Shown: positions 33,577-41,643 of the stretch, piece after piece
How the letters are laid out: each line of letters starts with the position of its first letter
How positions within the stretch are numbered: position 1 is the stretch's first letter
The notes under the pieces: generated by a model
What the model was told of the DNA's origin: nothing
Databases searched by the model: none
What the model saw: the letters and a program-made list of their open reading frames with translations, nothing else
Program-made: the position numbers and the translations under genes
Assembly (NCBI GenBank): GCA_964556785.1
Contig: CAZKXM010000004.1
Location: 1 to 48,080, forward strand
DNA length: 48,080 bases
Reading direction: 5' to 3'
Source: CAG-1031 sp964556785
GTDB taxonomy: Bacteria > Bacteroidota > Bacteroidia > Bacteroidales > Muribaculaceae

Positions 33577-35178
33577 TTAGTAGCCGGGGTTCTGCTGAGA
33601 AGCGATCTGGGGATTCACCTGAAGCTCTGAAGAAGGGATGGGCCAAACGTAACGGTGGTCGTCGTCGGTGTAAACCACATCTACACCAGCTGCCACGATA
33701 ACCTCAGGAGCGTTGGGATAGCTTGCCGAAGTGCCGACGTAGTTGATGTCAGTGCGGTTGAAACCTTCGCGCCAGCGACGGAGGTCGCTCATGCGGAAGC
33801 CTTCGCCGATGAGCTCGCGCAGACGCTCGATGCGGATTTCGGCGCGGAGTGCGTCACCGCTGAAGTCGTTTTCGGGACGAGAGTAGCGGCTGATGCGGTT
33901 CAGACGGATATCCTGCAGATAGTTGTTGGCCTCGACGGGCTTGTTGAGCTCGCAGGCTGATTCGGCTGCAATGAGGTAAAGCTCGCTCAAACGGAAGGGC
34001 TTGGGCATGTTCATCAGGTTCTCGTTGCTCTGGATGAGGGCGGGGTTGCCGGGATACTTGACAAACACGGGGATCTCAACGAAGCGGCCGTCGGAGAGGA
34101 GGCGGCGGGTGCTGATGAATGTGGTGTAGCGGACGTCACGCTCACGGTAGAGGTTAACGTTAGAGTTGGAGCCGGGGAGAGCCACGTAGGGAACGGGCAT
34201 ATAGTCGGCCTGGAACTCTGATGTGCCGATCCATGCGCTACCGGTTGAGTTGATACCGAGCTCGGTGTTGGTTGAGATCGGGCGGAAGATGATCTCGTTG
34301 CTGGTGTCGTTGGTCCACATCTTCTCATAGTCAACGCGGTCAGAGAGGGTGTAGTTACCGTTGTTGATCACATCGACAGAGAGATTGTAGGCGGTCCTGT
34401 AGTCGCCCTTGAGGAGGGCCAGACGTGCCTGCATTGCCTTTACGGTCCATGAGCAGATGTAAGGAGCCATCGGGCACATCATCTGAGAGCTGAGCTCTTC
34501 TTTCTCCTCACGGGTGCCGCTTGTGGTGACATATTTCTCATATTCGAGCATGCCGTTGAGAGCGTCGGTGAGGTCGTTCTCGATGAAGGTGTAGGTTTCT
34601 TCGAGAGTGGCACGGCCCGGATAGCTCGATTTGTCGGCGGTGGGGTTATACTTGGTCACGATGGGCAGACCGAGGTTTGTGTCCTTGGTGGCTGCTGTGT
34701 AGGCCGGGCAGTAGTGGTCCATCAGCCAGTAGTAATAGTAGCCGCGGATAAACTTGCCTTCGGCGATGTAGCGGTCAACGTAAACCATTTCGTCTTCAGC
34801 GATACCGCCGTTCTTGATCAGGTCGTCGGTGTGCTCGAGGAAGAAGTTGACGTTGGCGATGGCGCCGTAGAGGCCTGCCCAGATTGATTCGATATCGCTG
34901 TCGTTTGACAGGATCACACCGTTGTTGAGTGAGCCCAGACGGTTACCGTTGGTTACAGTTCCAAGGAAGTTGTCCATCTGGATTTCGGTGTAGTACACAT
35001 AGCCGCCGGTTGAGAGCGCACGGACATTGTTGTAGAAACCGTTGCGGAAAGCGACGATATCGTCAATGCTCTCGATTGCATCTTCGGCGATGATGGCGCC
35101 TACGGGTTCGAGGTCCATGCTGCACGATGTTGCCAGCATAGCACCGAGTCCGAGACATGTATATAGAAATTTTTTCAT
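33577..35178 (-). CDS. RagB/SusD family nutrient-uptake outer-membrane lipoprotein
   Basis: SusD-like proteins form the lid over the SusC barrel and capture glycan or peptide ligands at the cell surface. The 533-residue protein has a lipobox with Cys19 (LGAMLATSC) followed by SMDLEP, typical of SusD. TPR-like helices follow in order: the FRNGFYNNVRAL helix, VNFFLEHTD, YIAEGKFIRGYYYYWLMDHY (SusD-typical RaxxYxxL pattern), and the C-terminal RIERLRELIGEGFRMSDLRRW and YVWPIPSSELQVNPQIASQNPGY-like end. The final QQNPGY is the common SusD terminus. It lies 52 bp after susC. With no adjacent glycoside hydrolase in this operon, the substrate cannot be named. Confidence 0.95.
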   Translation of the reverse strand: MKKFLYTCLGLGAMLATSCSMDLEPVGAIIAEDAIESIDDIVAFRNGFYNNVRALSTGGYVYYTEIQMDNFLGTVTNGNRLGSLNNGVILSNDSDIESIWAGLYGAIANVNFFLEHTDDLIKNGGIAEDEMVYVDRYIAEGKFIRGYYYYWLMDHYCPAYTAATKDTNLGLPIVTKYNPTADKSSYPGRATLEETYTFIENDLTDALNGMLEYEKYVTTSGTREEKEELSSQMMCPMAPYICSWTVKAMQARLALLKGDYRTAYNLSVDVINNGNYTLSDRVDYEKMWTNDTSNEIIFRPISTNTELGINSTGSAWIGTSEFQADYMPVPYVALPGSNSNVNLYRERDVRYTTFISTRRLLSDGRFVEIPVFVKYPGNPALIQSNENLMNMPKPFRLSELYLIAAESACELNKPVEANNYLQDIRLNRISRYSRPENDFSGDALRAEIRIERLRELIGEGFRMSDLRRWREGFNRTDINYVGTSASYPNAPEVIVAAGVDVVYTDDDHRYVWPIPSSELQVNPQIASQQNPGY

Positions 35179-35230
35179 TGCTTGATTGAAATTCTGAGAT
35201 TTAGAAATCTTTTAGATGAGTCAGACTGGT

Positions 35231-38200
35231 TTAGAAGGTGACATCAAAACCGATCTCATACTGGCGGGTGTTGGGGTAGAAGAACGCCACGATGTTTGAC
35301 TCGGGTTCGGGGTCGTAACCGGTGTAGTTGGTGAATGTGAGGAGGTTGCGGCCTGTGAAGTGAACCGAGAGGCCCTGGAGGTAGATCTTGCTCAGCAGGG
35401 GAGCGGGGAAGTTATACTGCAGGGTGAGGTTCTTCAGGCGAACGAACGAAGCGTTCTCAATCCAGCGAGAGTCGAACTGCAGGGTCTGGCCAACGGCGGG
35501 GATGTCGGTGACATCGCCGGGCTGTGTCCAGATGTCGAGCATGTTGACGGTCTGGTTGAAGGCTGTTGCGAAGTTAGAGTTCTGGCAGAAGTAGAGGTCA
35601 TTGTTGATCATGTACTTCTTGGCTGCCCAGGTGAAGTCAACCTTCAGGCTGAGGCCTTTCCAGCGCAGGTCAGTGCCGAAGCCGCCGCCGATGGGCGAGA
35701 ACATCGATTTGCCGGTGAGAACGGCGTCGCGTTCGCGGTTGAACTGCTTGGTGAGGTTGCCGTCCTTGTCATACCACATCTGCTGACCGTCGCGGGGATC
35801 GACGCCTGCATAGCGAACTGAGTAGAGCTCGCCGACATCGTGGCCCACTTTGTACTGCATGCTTGCGTCAGCAAGAGTGAGTGCGTCCTGATCGTCGTAG
35901 AGGTGTGTGATCTCGTTGTGGTTGTAGTTGAGGTTGGCGCGGAGTGCCCAGTACCAGTCCTTGCTCTTGATAATGTCGGCGCGGATATCGAGGTCGATAC
36001 CGGTGTTGGTCATGTCGCCGATGTTACCTGTTGTGCCGCCGAAGCCGGTGGTGTAAGAGTAGGGGATTGACATCAGCATGTCAACGGTCTTCTTGTGATA
36101 GAAGTCGATCTCGCCTGAGAACACGTTGATGAAGCCGAAGTTGAAGCCGAGGTCGAGCGAGCGGACAGTTTCCCAAGAGAGTTTGGGGTTTGCAGCGCTC
36201 GAGATACCGATTGCAGAGTTACCGTTGTAGGGAACGGCGAAGGGAGCAACGAGGCCGAAGTAAGCGTAGTTGCCGATCGAAGAGTTACCGGTTGTACCGT
36301 AGCTGACGTGGAACTTGAGATCGTCGAGCCAAGTTACGTTCTGGAGGAATTTTTCGTCCTTCATGTTCCACATACCGCCGACACTCCAGAAGTTTGCCCA
36401 GCGGTGACCGGGAGCGAACTTCGAGCTACCGTCGCGACGGAATGTACCTTCAACGAAGTATTTGCTCAGATAGTTGTAAGCGACATTGAGGAAGATCGAG
36501 TTGAACGACTGCTGAGCGATTGACTGAGAGAGGTCGGAAGTGGTGACGCTGGTTGCCGACGGAAGCAGCAGGGTGCGGTTGTCGGTGTAACCGTTACCGG
36601 TAACGCCGAAGCTTTCGCTCTTTGCGATGATCGATTCCTCACCGAGGAGGGCGGTGATGCCGTGTTCCTGGTTGGGACCGAAGTCGATTGAATATTCAGC
36701 TGTGTTGGTGTAGGTGAACGCATAGTAGCGCTGGAACGCCTGCTGGTTGAAACCGTCGGTATACTTCTGGTAGTCGTAGTAGTCGCCCATCGGGGTTGTG
36801 AAGGGCTTCTTGGCGTAGCCGAGGTTAGAGATGCGGTAGTCGTAGGCATCGACGTTCTGCTGAGCGCGGAGGGTGAGGCCCTTGACGGGGTTGATCTGCT
36901 CAGAGAGAGTCATGTTGGCGGTTACTTTGTTGCGCCAAACCGAGCGGCCCTCGGCGTTGAGCTCGGGGGTGGGGATGCCGGTGAAGTGGAGATAGCGTGC
37001 GCGATCGCCGAACACGGGACGGCCTTCGCTGTTGAAGGTGTAATAGTAAGGCGAGTCCATAGGCATGGCCTTGCGGGCGAACACCATCGGGTTGGTTACA
37101 TAGATACCGCCGCCTGAGTAGGCTGCGTTTGACTCGTTGTTGGTTTCATACTTGGTGTAACCGAGGTTGCTCTGGAAACCGATGCGGAACCAGTTGTTGA
37201 TGCGCGAATTGAGGTTGACGCGCAGAGCCTCGCGGCGCATTGATGACTGAGCCACGATACCTTCGTTCGAGTAGTGGTTGAGCGAAATGTAGTAGCTCAG
37301 GTTTTCACCGCCGCCCTGAACAACTGCGTCGAGCGAATATGTGGGCGAGCTGCTTGCGTAGGTTTCCTTGAGCCAGTCGGTGCTGATGCCGTATTTCTCC
37401 CATGCGTCGCGCATGTCCTGCGAAGCGGGCAGGCCAATCATGTCGCGGAACTTGAGATACTGCTCAGAGTTCATCATCTTCACACCGTCGCGGGCGAGCT
37501 GTGACCAGCCCATGCTTGCGCGAACGGTAACTTTGGCGCGTTCGCCGAATTTACCTTTCTTCGAGGTGATCACGATCACACCGTTGGCAGCACGCGAACC
37601 GTAGATGGCCACCGAAGCAGCATCCTTGAGCACGGTGATGCTCTCGATGTCAGAGGGGTTAAGGGTGGTGAACACAGTCTCGGTCACGGGGGCGCCGTCG
37701 AGAATGAACAGCGGGGTTGTGCCGGCGTTGATTGAGTTCACACCGCGAAGACGGATTGAGTTGTCGGTGCTCGAGGGGTCGCCCGAATCAGAGAAGATCG
37801 ACAGACCTGACACCTGGCCCTGAAGAGCGTCGACGAAGGTCGCCGTGGGGACATTCTCGAGGGCATCCTCGCCCACAACCGAGACAGCACCTACGATCGA
37901 ACCGAGCTTCTTGCCCGAACCGTAGCCTGTGACGACGACTTCCTGAAGCTTGTTGTCCATAACCATGACAATCTTCATTTCAGGAGCAACTTTTACCTTC
38001 TGGGTGGCATAACCGATGAACGACACCTGAAGGTCTTTCACACTCGGGGGAAGAGAAAGTGAGAAGGCACCGTCAATGTCGGTGGCCGCTCCGGTTCCGC
38101 CTCCCATGGGCATTACTGTCGCACCGATGAGTGGTTCACCGGTTTCGTCAACCACCACGCCGTGCACTGTGCGGTTCTGTGCGTAACCGCTGAGTGCCAG

Positions 38201-38239
38201 AGTAATGATGGCTGTGAGTAGTAGAAACAGCTTTTTCAT
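35231..38239 (-). CDS. SusC/RagA family TonB-dependent outer-membrane receptor
   Basis: SusC-like proteins are 22-strand barrels that import the ligand captured by SusD, energised by TonB. The 1002-residue protein has a signal peptide (about 1-20, ending SGYAQ), a carboxypeptidase-regulatory-like domain (about 22-100: VHGVVVDETGEPLIGATV), the SusC linker LQEVVVTGYGSGKK, the plug (about 110-225, with FVDALQGQVSGL, SIRLRGVNSIN, PLFILDGAPV, DIESITVLKDAASVAIYGSRAANGVIVITSKKGK) and then the barrel, ending in phenylalanine (EIGFDVTF). It is the first gene of a susC-susD-lipoprotein operon, with a consensus promoter at 38357-38386 and a leader of about 110 nt. Confidence 0.96.
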   Translation of the reverse strand: MKKLFLLLTAIITLALSGYAQNRTVHGVVVDETGEPLIGATVMPMGGGTGAATDIDGAFSLSLPPSVKDLQVSFIGYATQKVKVAPEMKIVMVMDNKLQEVVVTGYGSGKKLGSIVGAVSVVGEDALENVPTATFVDALQGQVSGLSIFSDSGDPSSTDNSIRLRGVNSINAGTTPLFILDGAPVTETVFTTLNPSDIESITVLKDAASVAIYGSRAANGVIVITSKKGKFGERAKVTVRASMGWSQLARDGVKMMNSEQYLKFRDMIGLPASQDMRDAWEKYGISTDWLKETYASSSPTYSLDAVVQGGGENLSYYISLNHYSNEGIVAQSSMRREALRVNLNSRINNWFRIGFQSNLGYTKYETNNESNAAYSGGGIYVTNPMVFARKAMPMDSPYYYTFNSEGRPVFGDRARYLHFTGIPTPELNAEGRSVWRNKVTANMTLSEQINPVKGLTLRAQQNVDAYDYRISNLGYAKKPFTTPMGDYYDYQKYTDGFNQQAFQRYYAFTYTNTAEYSIDFGPNQEHGITALLGEESIIAKSESFGVTGNGYTDNRTLLLPSATSVTTSDLSQSIAQQSFNSIFLNVAYNYLSKYFVEGTFRRDGSSKFAPGHRWANFWSVGGMWNMKDEKFLQNVTWLDDLKFHVSYGTTGNSSIGNYAYFGLVAPFAVPYNGNSAIGISSAANPKLSWETVRSLDLGFNFGFINVFSGEIDFYHKKTVDMLMSIPYSYTTGFGGTTGNIGDMTNTGIDLDIRADIIKSKDWYWALRANLNYNHNEITHLYDDQDALTLADASMQYKVGHDVGELYSVRYAGVDPRDGQQMWYDKDGNLTKQFNRERDAVLTGKSMFSPIGGGFGTDLRWKGLSLKVDFTWAAKKYMINNDLYFCQNSNFATAFNQTVNMLDIWTQPGDVTDIPAVGQTLQFDSRWIENASFVRLKNLTLQYNFPAPLLSKIYLQGLSVHFTGRNLLTFTNYTGYDPEPESNIVAFFYPNTRQYEIGFDVTF

Positions 38240-38356
38240 ACAAAAATTAAAAAGACATATAATGATTAGTGAAACTTGTCTGCTACAGAGGTTTTAAGTA
38301 AAATTAAGTGAATAGTGCCCTGAGATGGCCGTGGCGAACGCGGGCAATAAACAGCG

Positions 38357-38386
38357 CAAAGTTAGTCTTTTTTTTATAAAGCCAAA
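38357..38386 (-). promoter_or_regulatory. Promoter of the SusCD operon
   Basis: On the minus strand TTTG (38386-38383) and TAACTTTG (38364-38357) are separated by 18 bp, a full consensus match. Transcription would start near 38350. No anti-sigma/ECF-sigma pair is visible nearby, so regulation is not apparent from this window. Confidence 0.75.
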
Positions 38387-38497
38387 ACAGAATTGCTGTA
38401 GTGACGCGCTTTTTTGCAATGAAACGTAATCGATCGATATGTTATAAAACATAAAACTAACTATTCGATGTTGTTTAGCATATTTTTTGAAATATCG

Positions 38498-38591
38498 CGG
38501 TCAGGATGCTTAAAATCTGTGAAATCAAGCCCCTTCCGGAGTACTGACCGATGCCTCGGGAGGGCGATTTCTTAAAAAATCATGCCCCGAG
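38498..38591 (+). repeat. Inverted repeats in the 503-bp divergent intergenic region
   Basis: The gap between susC and the second C10 peptidase gene contains CGGTCAG (38498-38504) with CTGACCG (38544-38550). It also contains CTCGGG (38555-38560) with CCCGAG (38586-38591), enclosing GATTT (38566-38570) with AAATC-type sequence ending at 38580. The second is an extended hairpin with an internal loop. They lie between the two divergent promoters. They may be operator sites or RNA structure; I see no ORF in the gap. Confidence 0.45.
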
Positions 38592-38645
38592 CGCGGCTTT
38601 GGTTAAAAAAACACATTTACGCTGTTGCCGATATAAGATTTTTAG

Positions 38646-38653
38646 TAATTTTG
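38646..38653 (+). promoter_or_regulatory. -7 element of the C10 peptidase-fimbrillin promoter
   Basis: TAATTTTG (38646-38653) matches TAnnTTTG, with GTTG (38624-38627, 3 of 4) at -33 and an 18-bp spacer. Transcription would start near 38660, giving a leader of about 83 nt. Confidence 0.55.
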
Positions 38654-38742
38654 GCGTTTGAATCAAGCCCGGTCACCCTGCTGACAGGAGTGCCGGCTGA
38701 CACATTGTTTAATCGATTATAAAAAATCACTCCAGAATAAGA

Positions 38743-40383
38743 ATGAAAAAAGTCATTTTAACCGCAGCTGCGACCCTGCTGATGGCCTCCGGGCTCTGGG
38801 CCGCTCCCGTGAGTGCCGATCGTGCGAAAACCACGGCTGTGGCTTTCATCAAGGGCAAGACCGGACGTAACGTGACCGTCAAGGAGATCGTCGCGTCGAC
38901 CGATGCCTATTATATCATCAACATGGCTCAGGGCGGCTGGGTGATCGTGTCGGCCGACGACACTTCCACTCCGGTGCTGGGCTATAACACCACCGGAGCG
39001 CTGTCGTGGCACTCGCTTCCCGTCAACATGCAGGATCTGCTCAGCTCCTACTCAGGCGAGATCAAGGCTATACGCCGCGCCGTCGCTCCCTCGAAGCAGC
39101 ATGTGGGATGGAAAAACGTTGCCACCTCGTTCAGCTCGCGTGCCGGCGAAGGCGTGATCGAGCCGCTCATCAAGGTTACCTGGGACCAGAGTGCGCCTTT
39201 CAACACTTACTGCCCTGGAACCGGCAGCAACAAGGCTATTGTGGGCTGTGTGGCCGTGGCGATGAGCCAGGCCATGAGCGTGCAGAAGTATCCGCCGCAG
39301 CCTCAGGGCTCGAACAGCTACGCCTGTGCCGGATACGGACTGGTGACTGTTAACTACGATGCCGAAAAGGGCTATGACTGGGATCTGATTCTCAGCGGCA
39401 GCGACAACTATGATCAGGCAGCCCGCCTGCTCTTCCATGCCGGTGTGTCGGTCAACATGAACTATGGCCCCGAAGCTTCAGGCATCCCCTCAAACGAAGT
39501 GGGCCGCATTCCCGATGCGCTGTCAAAGAACTTCGGCTACAACAGCTCGAACCTGCGCTACTACTGGCGAACCGCCTACAGCGGCGACTGGAGCCGACTC
39601 GTGCTCAACGAGCTCAACGCAGGCCGCGCGGTTGTCTACAACGCTCAAGACACTCAGAACGGCTATGGCCACTCGTTCAATATCGACGGCTATGACGGCT
39701 CGAGCAAGTTCCACGTAAACTGGGGCTGGGGCGGCTATGGCAACGGCTACTTCACCCTCGACGGCCTCTCTGACGCATCGATGGGCATGAACTATAATGC
39801 AGGCCATGTGGTTGTGACCGGTATCGGCTCGCCCAACCAGGTTCTCAAGTCGATCGAGATCTCAGGCGAGGTTATCGACGAGAAACTTCCCGCCGGATCA
39901 GTGCTCGCCCAGATCACCGTCAACGGCGAGGCTCCCAAGTCAACCTTCAAGATCCAGGCTTACGGCGCTTTCGACAAGCTGACCAACAAATGGCAGGAGA
40001 TTCCCTTCGAGCTTCAGGGCGACCTGCTCGTCACCAAAGCTCCGCTCACTGCCAGCGACCAGCCGATTGAGGTGATTATCAGAGTTGACGACAAAGAGAG
40101 CGGACAGTTCCTTACCTCAAGCTTCAACATCACCGTCTGCAAACTGCGCACCATCGCTCAGGCAACTTCGCTGAACTTCGACCGCAACACCGGCGACTTC
40201 CTGCTGAAGACCCGTAACGGTGTGGAATATGTGCTCACCGGCAGCAACGGCTCGGTAATCGATCGCGGCGTGCTCTCACCGGTTCCTCATCTGAGCTTCA
40301 ACATCTCCAAGCTCACTGAAGGCAACAACACCCTGACCCTCTCGGCCGACGGTGCTTCGAAAACCATCACCATTAAAAAGTGA
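38743..40383 (+). CDS. Secreted C10 family (streptopain-like) cysteine peptidase
   Basis: The 546-residue protein has a signal peptide (about 1-21, ending GLWAA), an N-terminal propeptide (about 25-125, with GGWVIVSADDTSTPVLG), and the peptidase domain. The catalytic cysteine is Cys169 in KAIVGCVAVAMSQAM and the catalytic histidine is His310 in GYGHSFNIDGY, followed by KFHVNWGWGGYGNGYF. The C-terminal about 180 residues are beta-rich and end with NTLTLSADGASKTITIKK, which could be a sorting-type tail, less clearly than in the first C10 protein. It shares the same core as the 5786-7780 gene but lacks the BIG2 domain. The fimbrillin-like gene follows 38 bp downstream, suggesting an operon. Confidence 0.92.
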   Translation: MKKVILTAAATLLMASGLWAAPVSADRAKTTAVAFIKGKTGRNVTVKEIVASTDAYYIINMAQGGWVIVSADDTSTPVLGYNTTGALSWHSLPVNMQDLLSSYSGEIKAIRRAVAPSKQHVGWKNVATSFSSRAGEGVIEPLIKVTWDQSAPFNTYCPGTGSNKAIVGCVAVAMSQAMSVQKYPPQPQGSNSYACAGYGLVTVNYDAEKGYDWDLILSGSDNYDQAARLLFHAGVSVNMNYGPEASGIPSNEVGRIPDALSKNFGYNSSNLRYYWRTAYSGDWSRLVLNELNAGRAVVYNAQDTQNGYGHSFNIDGYDGSSKFHVNWGWGGYGNGYFTLDGLSDASMGMNYNAGHVVVTGIGSPNQVLKSIEISGEVIDEKLPAGSVLAQITVNGEAPKSTFKIQAYGAFDKLTNKWQEIPFELQGDLLVTKAPLTASDQPIEVIIRVDDKESGQFLTSSFNITVCKLRTIAQATSLNFDRNTGDFLLKTRNGVEYVLTGSNGSVIDRGVLSPVPHLSFNISKLTEGNNTLTLSADGASKTITIKK

Positions 40384-40421
40384 CGATAATCTCCACTCAC
40401 CATTCCCGAAAAAAGAAAGTT

Positions 40422-41567
40422 ATGAAACTTACCAAGAAATACATTTGGGCGCTGATGGCGCTCTCAACCCTCACCCTTGCTTCCTGCAGCGATAAGGAGG
40501 AGCCCGGCCCCGGCGACAACACCGGCGACGGTGTGGAGATCGGTATCAGAACATCGGTCACCCTCAACACCAACGCATCGCTGATCGAGGATCTCACCGA
40601 CGGCCACGAAATGAACGTGTGGATCGATGTGACCAACGCCATGGGTGCTACCGTGCAGACCGAGCAGCTCCACGCTGTTAACCGCGGCGGCCAGTGGCAG
40701 CTCGACAAGAGCGTGTATCTCACCAAGGGTCAGGCAGCCGACGTGTATGCAGTTTATCCCTATGTTGCCGGTACGGTTGACCGCAAGGCAGTGCCTGTCG
40801 ATATCGCATCGCAGACCGATCTGCTCTACAGCGGCAGTGCAGCCAACGCATCGTTCAACTCCAACATAGTTACCCTCAAAATGAAGCATGCCCTGTCGAT
40901 GCTTTCTGTCAATATTAAGAAAGAAGGCTATGGCGGCGAGGGCAAGGTGACACGAATGGCTGTCAACGGCGGCGACCTTATCGCCACCAAGGGTACCCTC
41001 AACGTTACCAACGGCAAGATCGCCGTTACCGAGACCGGAGCGCTCGCAGCAAATGTCAACGTCACCGCAGGTGCGTCGGGCATCAACGGCGCTCTCCCCT
41101 CGCTGTGGGTTGTGCCTTTCAACTCAAAGGATAAATCGCCTGTGAAGATCACCCTCACTATTGACGGCAAGGACTATAACGTTGACCTCCCCGAGGTGAC
41201 GATGAGCACCGGCTGGCAGTATGTGTTCCACGCAGTGCTGACATCCAACGGCCTCGTCTTCGTGCCTAACGCAACCGAGGAGTATCCCCTTAACAAGGAC
41301 GACGACCAGATCGGCGAACTCATTGGCCACGGTGTGATCGGATTTACCTTCGCAGGTTCTGAATTCGTGTTCCCCGTGTTCTCGGGCGACAATGTCTACG
41401 GTTCGATCACCGCTGCCGACGGCTCAACCGCCAGCTATTCGATCGGCGGAACAATGCGCCTCAACAGCAGCAACAGCCAGAATGTGACCGTCGAGACATG
41501 GAACTCCAACGGTTTCGAGCTTCACAGCCTTGACGGCATCGAAGCCATTGACCTGAGCAACTATTAA
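40422..41567 (+). CDS. Fimbrillin-family lipoprotein
   Basis: The 381-residue protein has a lipobox with Cys22 (LSTLTLASC) followed by SDKEEP, a surface-export-like acidic stretch. It then has the fimbrillin (Mfa/FimA-like) pattern: an Ig-like N-terminal sheet, the hallmark segment IVTLKMKHALSMLSVNIKKEGYGG (about 165-188) and PSLWVVPFNSKDKSPVKITLTIDGKDYNVDLP. FimA-type proteins form pili in Bacteroidales, but many relatives are surface adhesins or binding lipoproteins. I chose the ATG at 40422 (MKLTKKYIW) over an in-frame start at 40380, because it begins the lipoprotein signal. It follows the C10 peptidase gene. A terminator-like hairpin follows at 41594. Confidence 0.8.
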   Translation: MKLTKKYIWALMALSTLTLASCSDKEEPGPGDNTGDGVEIGIRTSVTLNTNASLIEDLTDGHEMNVWIDVTNAMGATVQTEQLHAVNRGGQWQLDKSVYLTKGQAADVYAVYPYVAGTVDRKAVPVDIASQTDLLYSGSAANASFNSNIVTLKMKHALSMLSVNIKKEGYGGEGKVTRMAVNGGDLIATKGTLNVTNGKIAVTETGALAANVNVTAGASGINGALPSLWVVPFNSKDKSPVKITLTIDGKDYNVDLPEVTMSTGWQYVFHAVLTSNGLVFVPNATEEYPLNKDDDQIGELIGHGVIGFTFAGSEFVFPVFSGDNVYGSITAADGSTASYSIGGTMRLNSSNSQNVTVETWNSNGFELHSLDGIEAIDLSNY

Positions 41568-41593
41568 GTAACAGAATTGAACTGTCAATAACA

Positions 41594-41642
41594 GTCAGCC
41601 GGATTCCCGATTAAGCAGGTGGCCGGCTGACTTGTTTTTTTT
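41594..41642 (+). terminator. Intrinsic terminator immediately before the btuB-like start codon
   Basis: GTCAGCCGG (41594-41602) pairs with CCGGCTGAC (41623-41631), 9 perfect bp with a 20-nt loop, followed by TTGTTTTTTTT (41632-41642). The btuB-like ATG begins at 41644, one base after the T run. It ends the C10-fimbrillin transcript, but could also act as an attenuator for btuB. Confidence 0.85.
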
Positions 41643-41643
41643 A

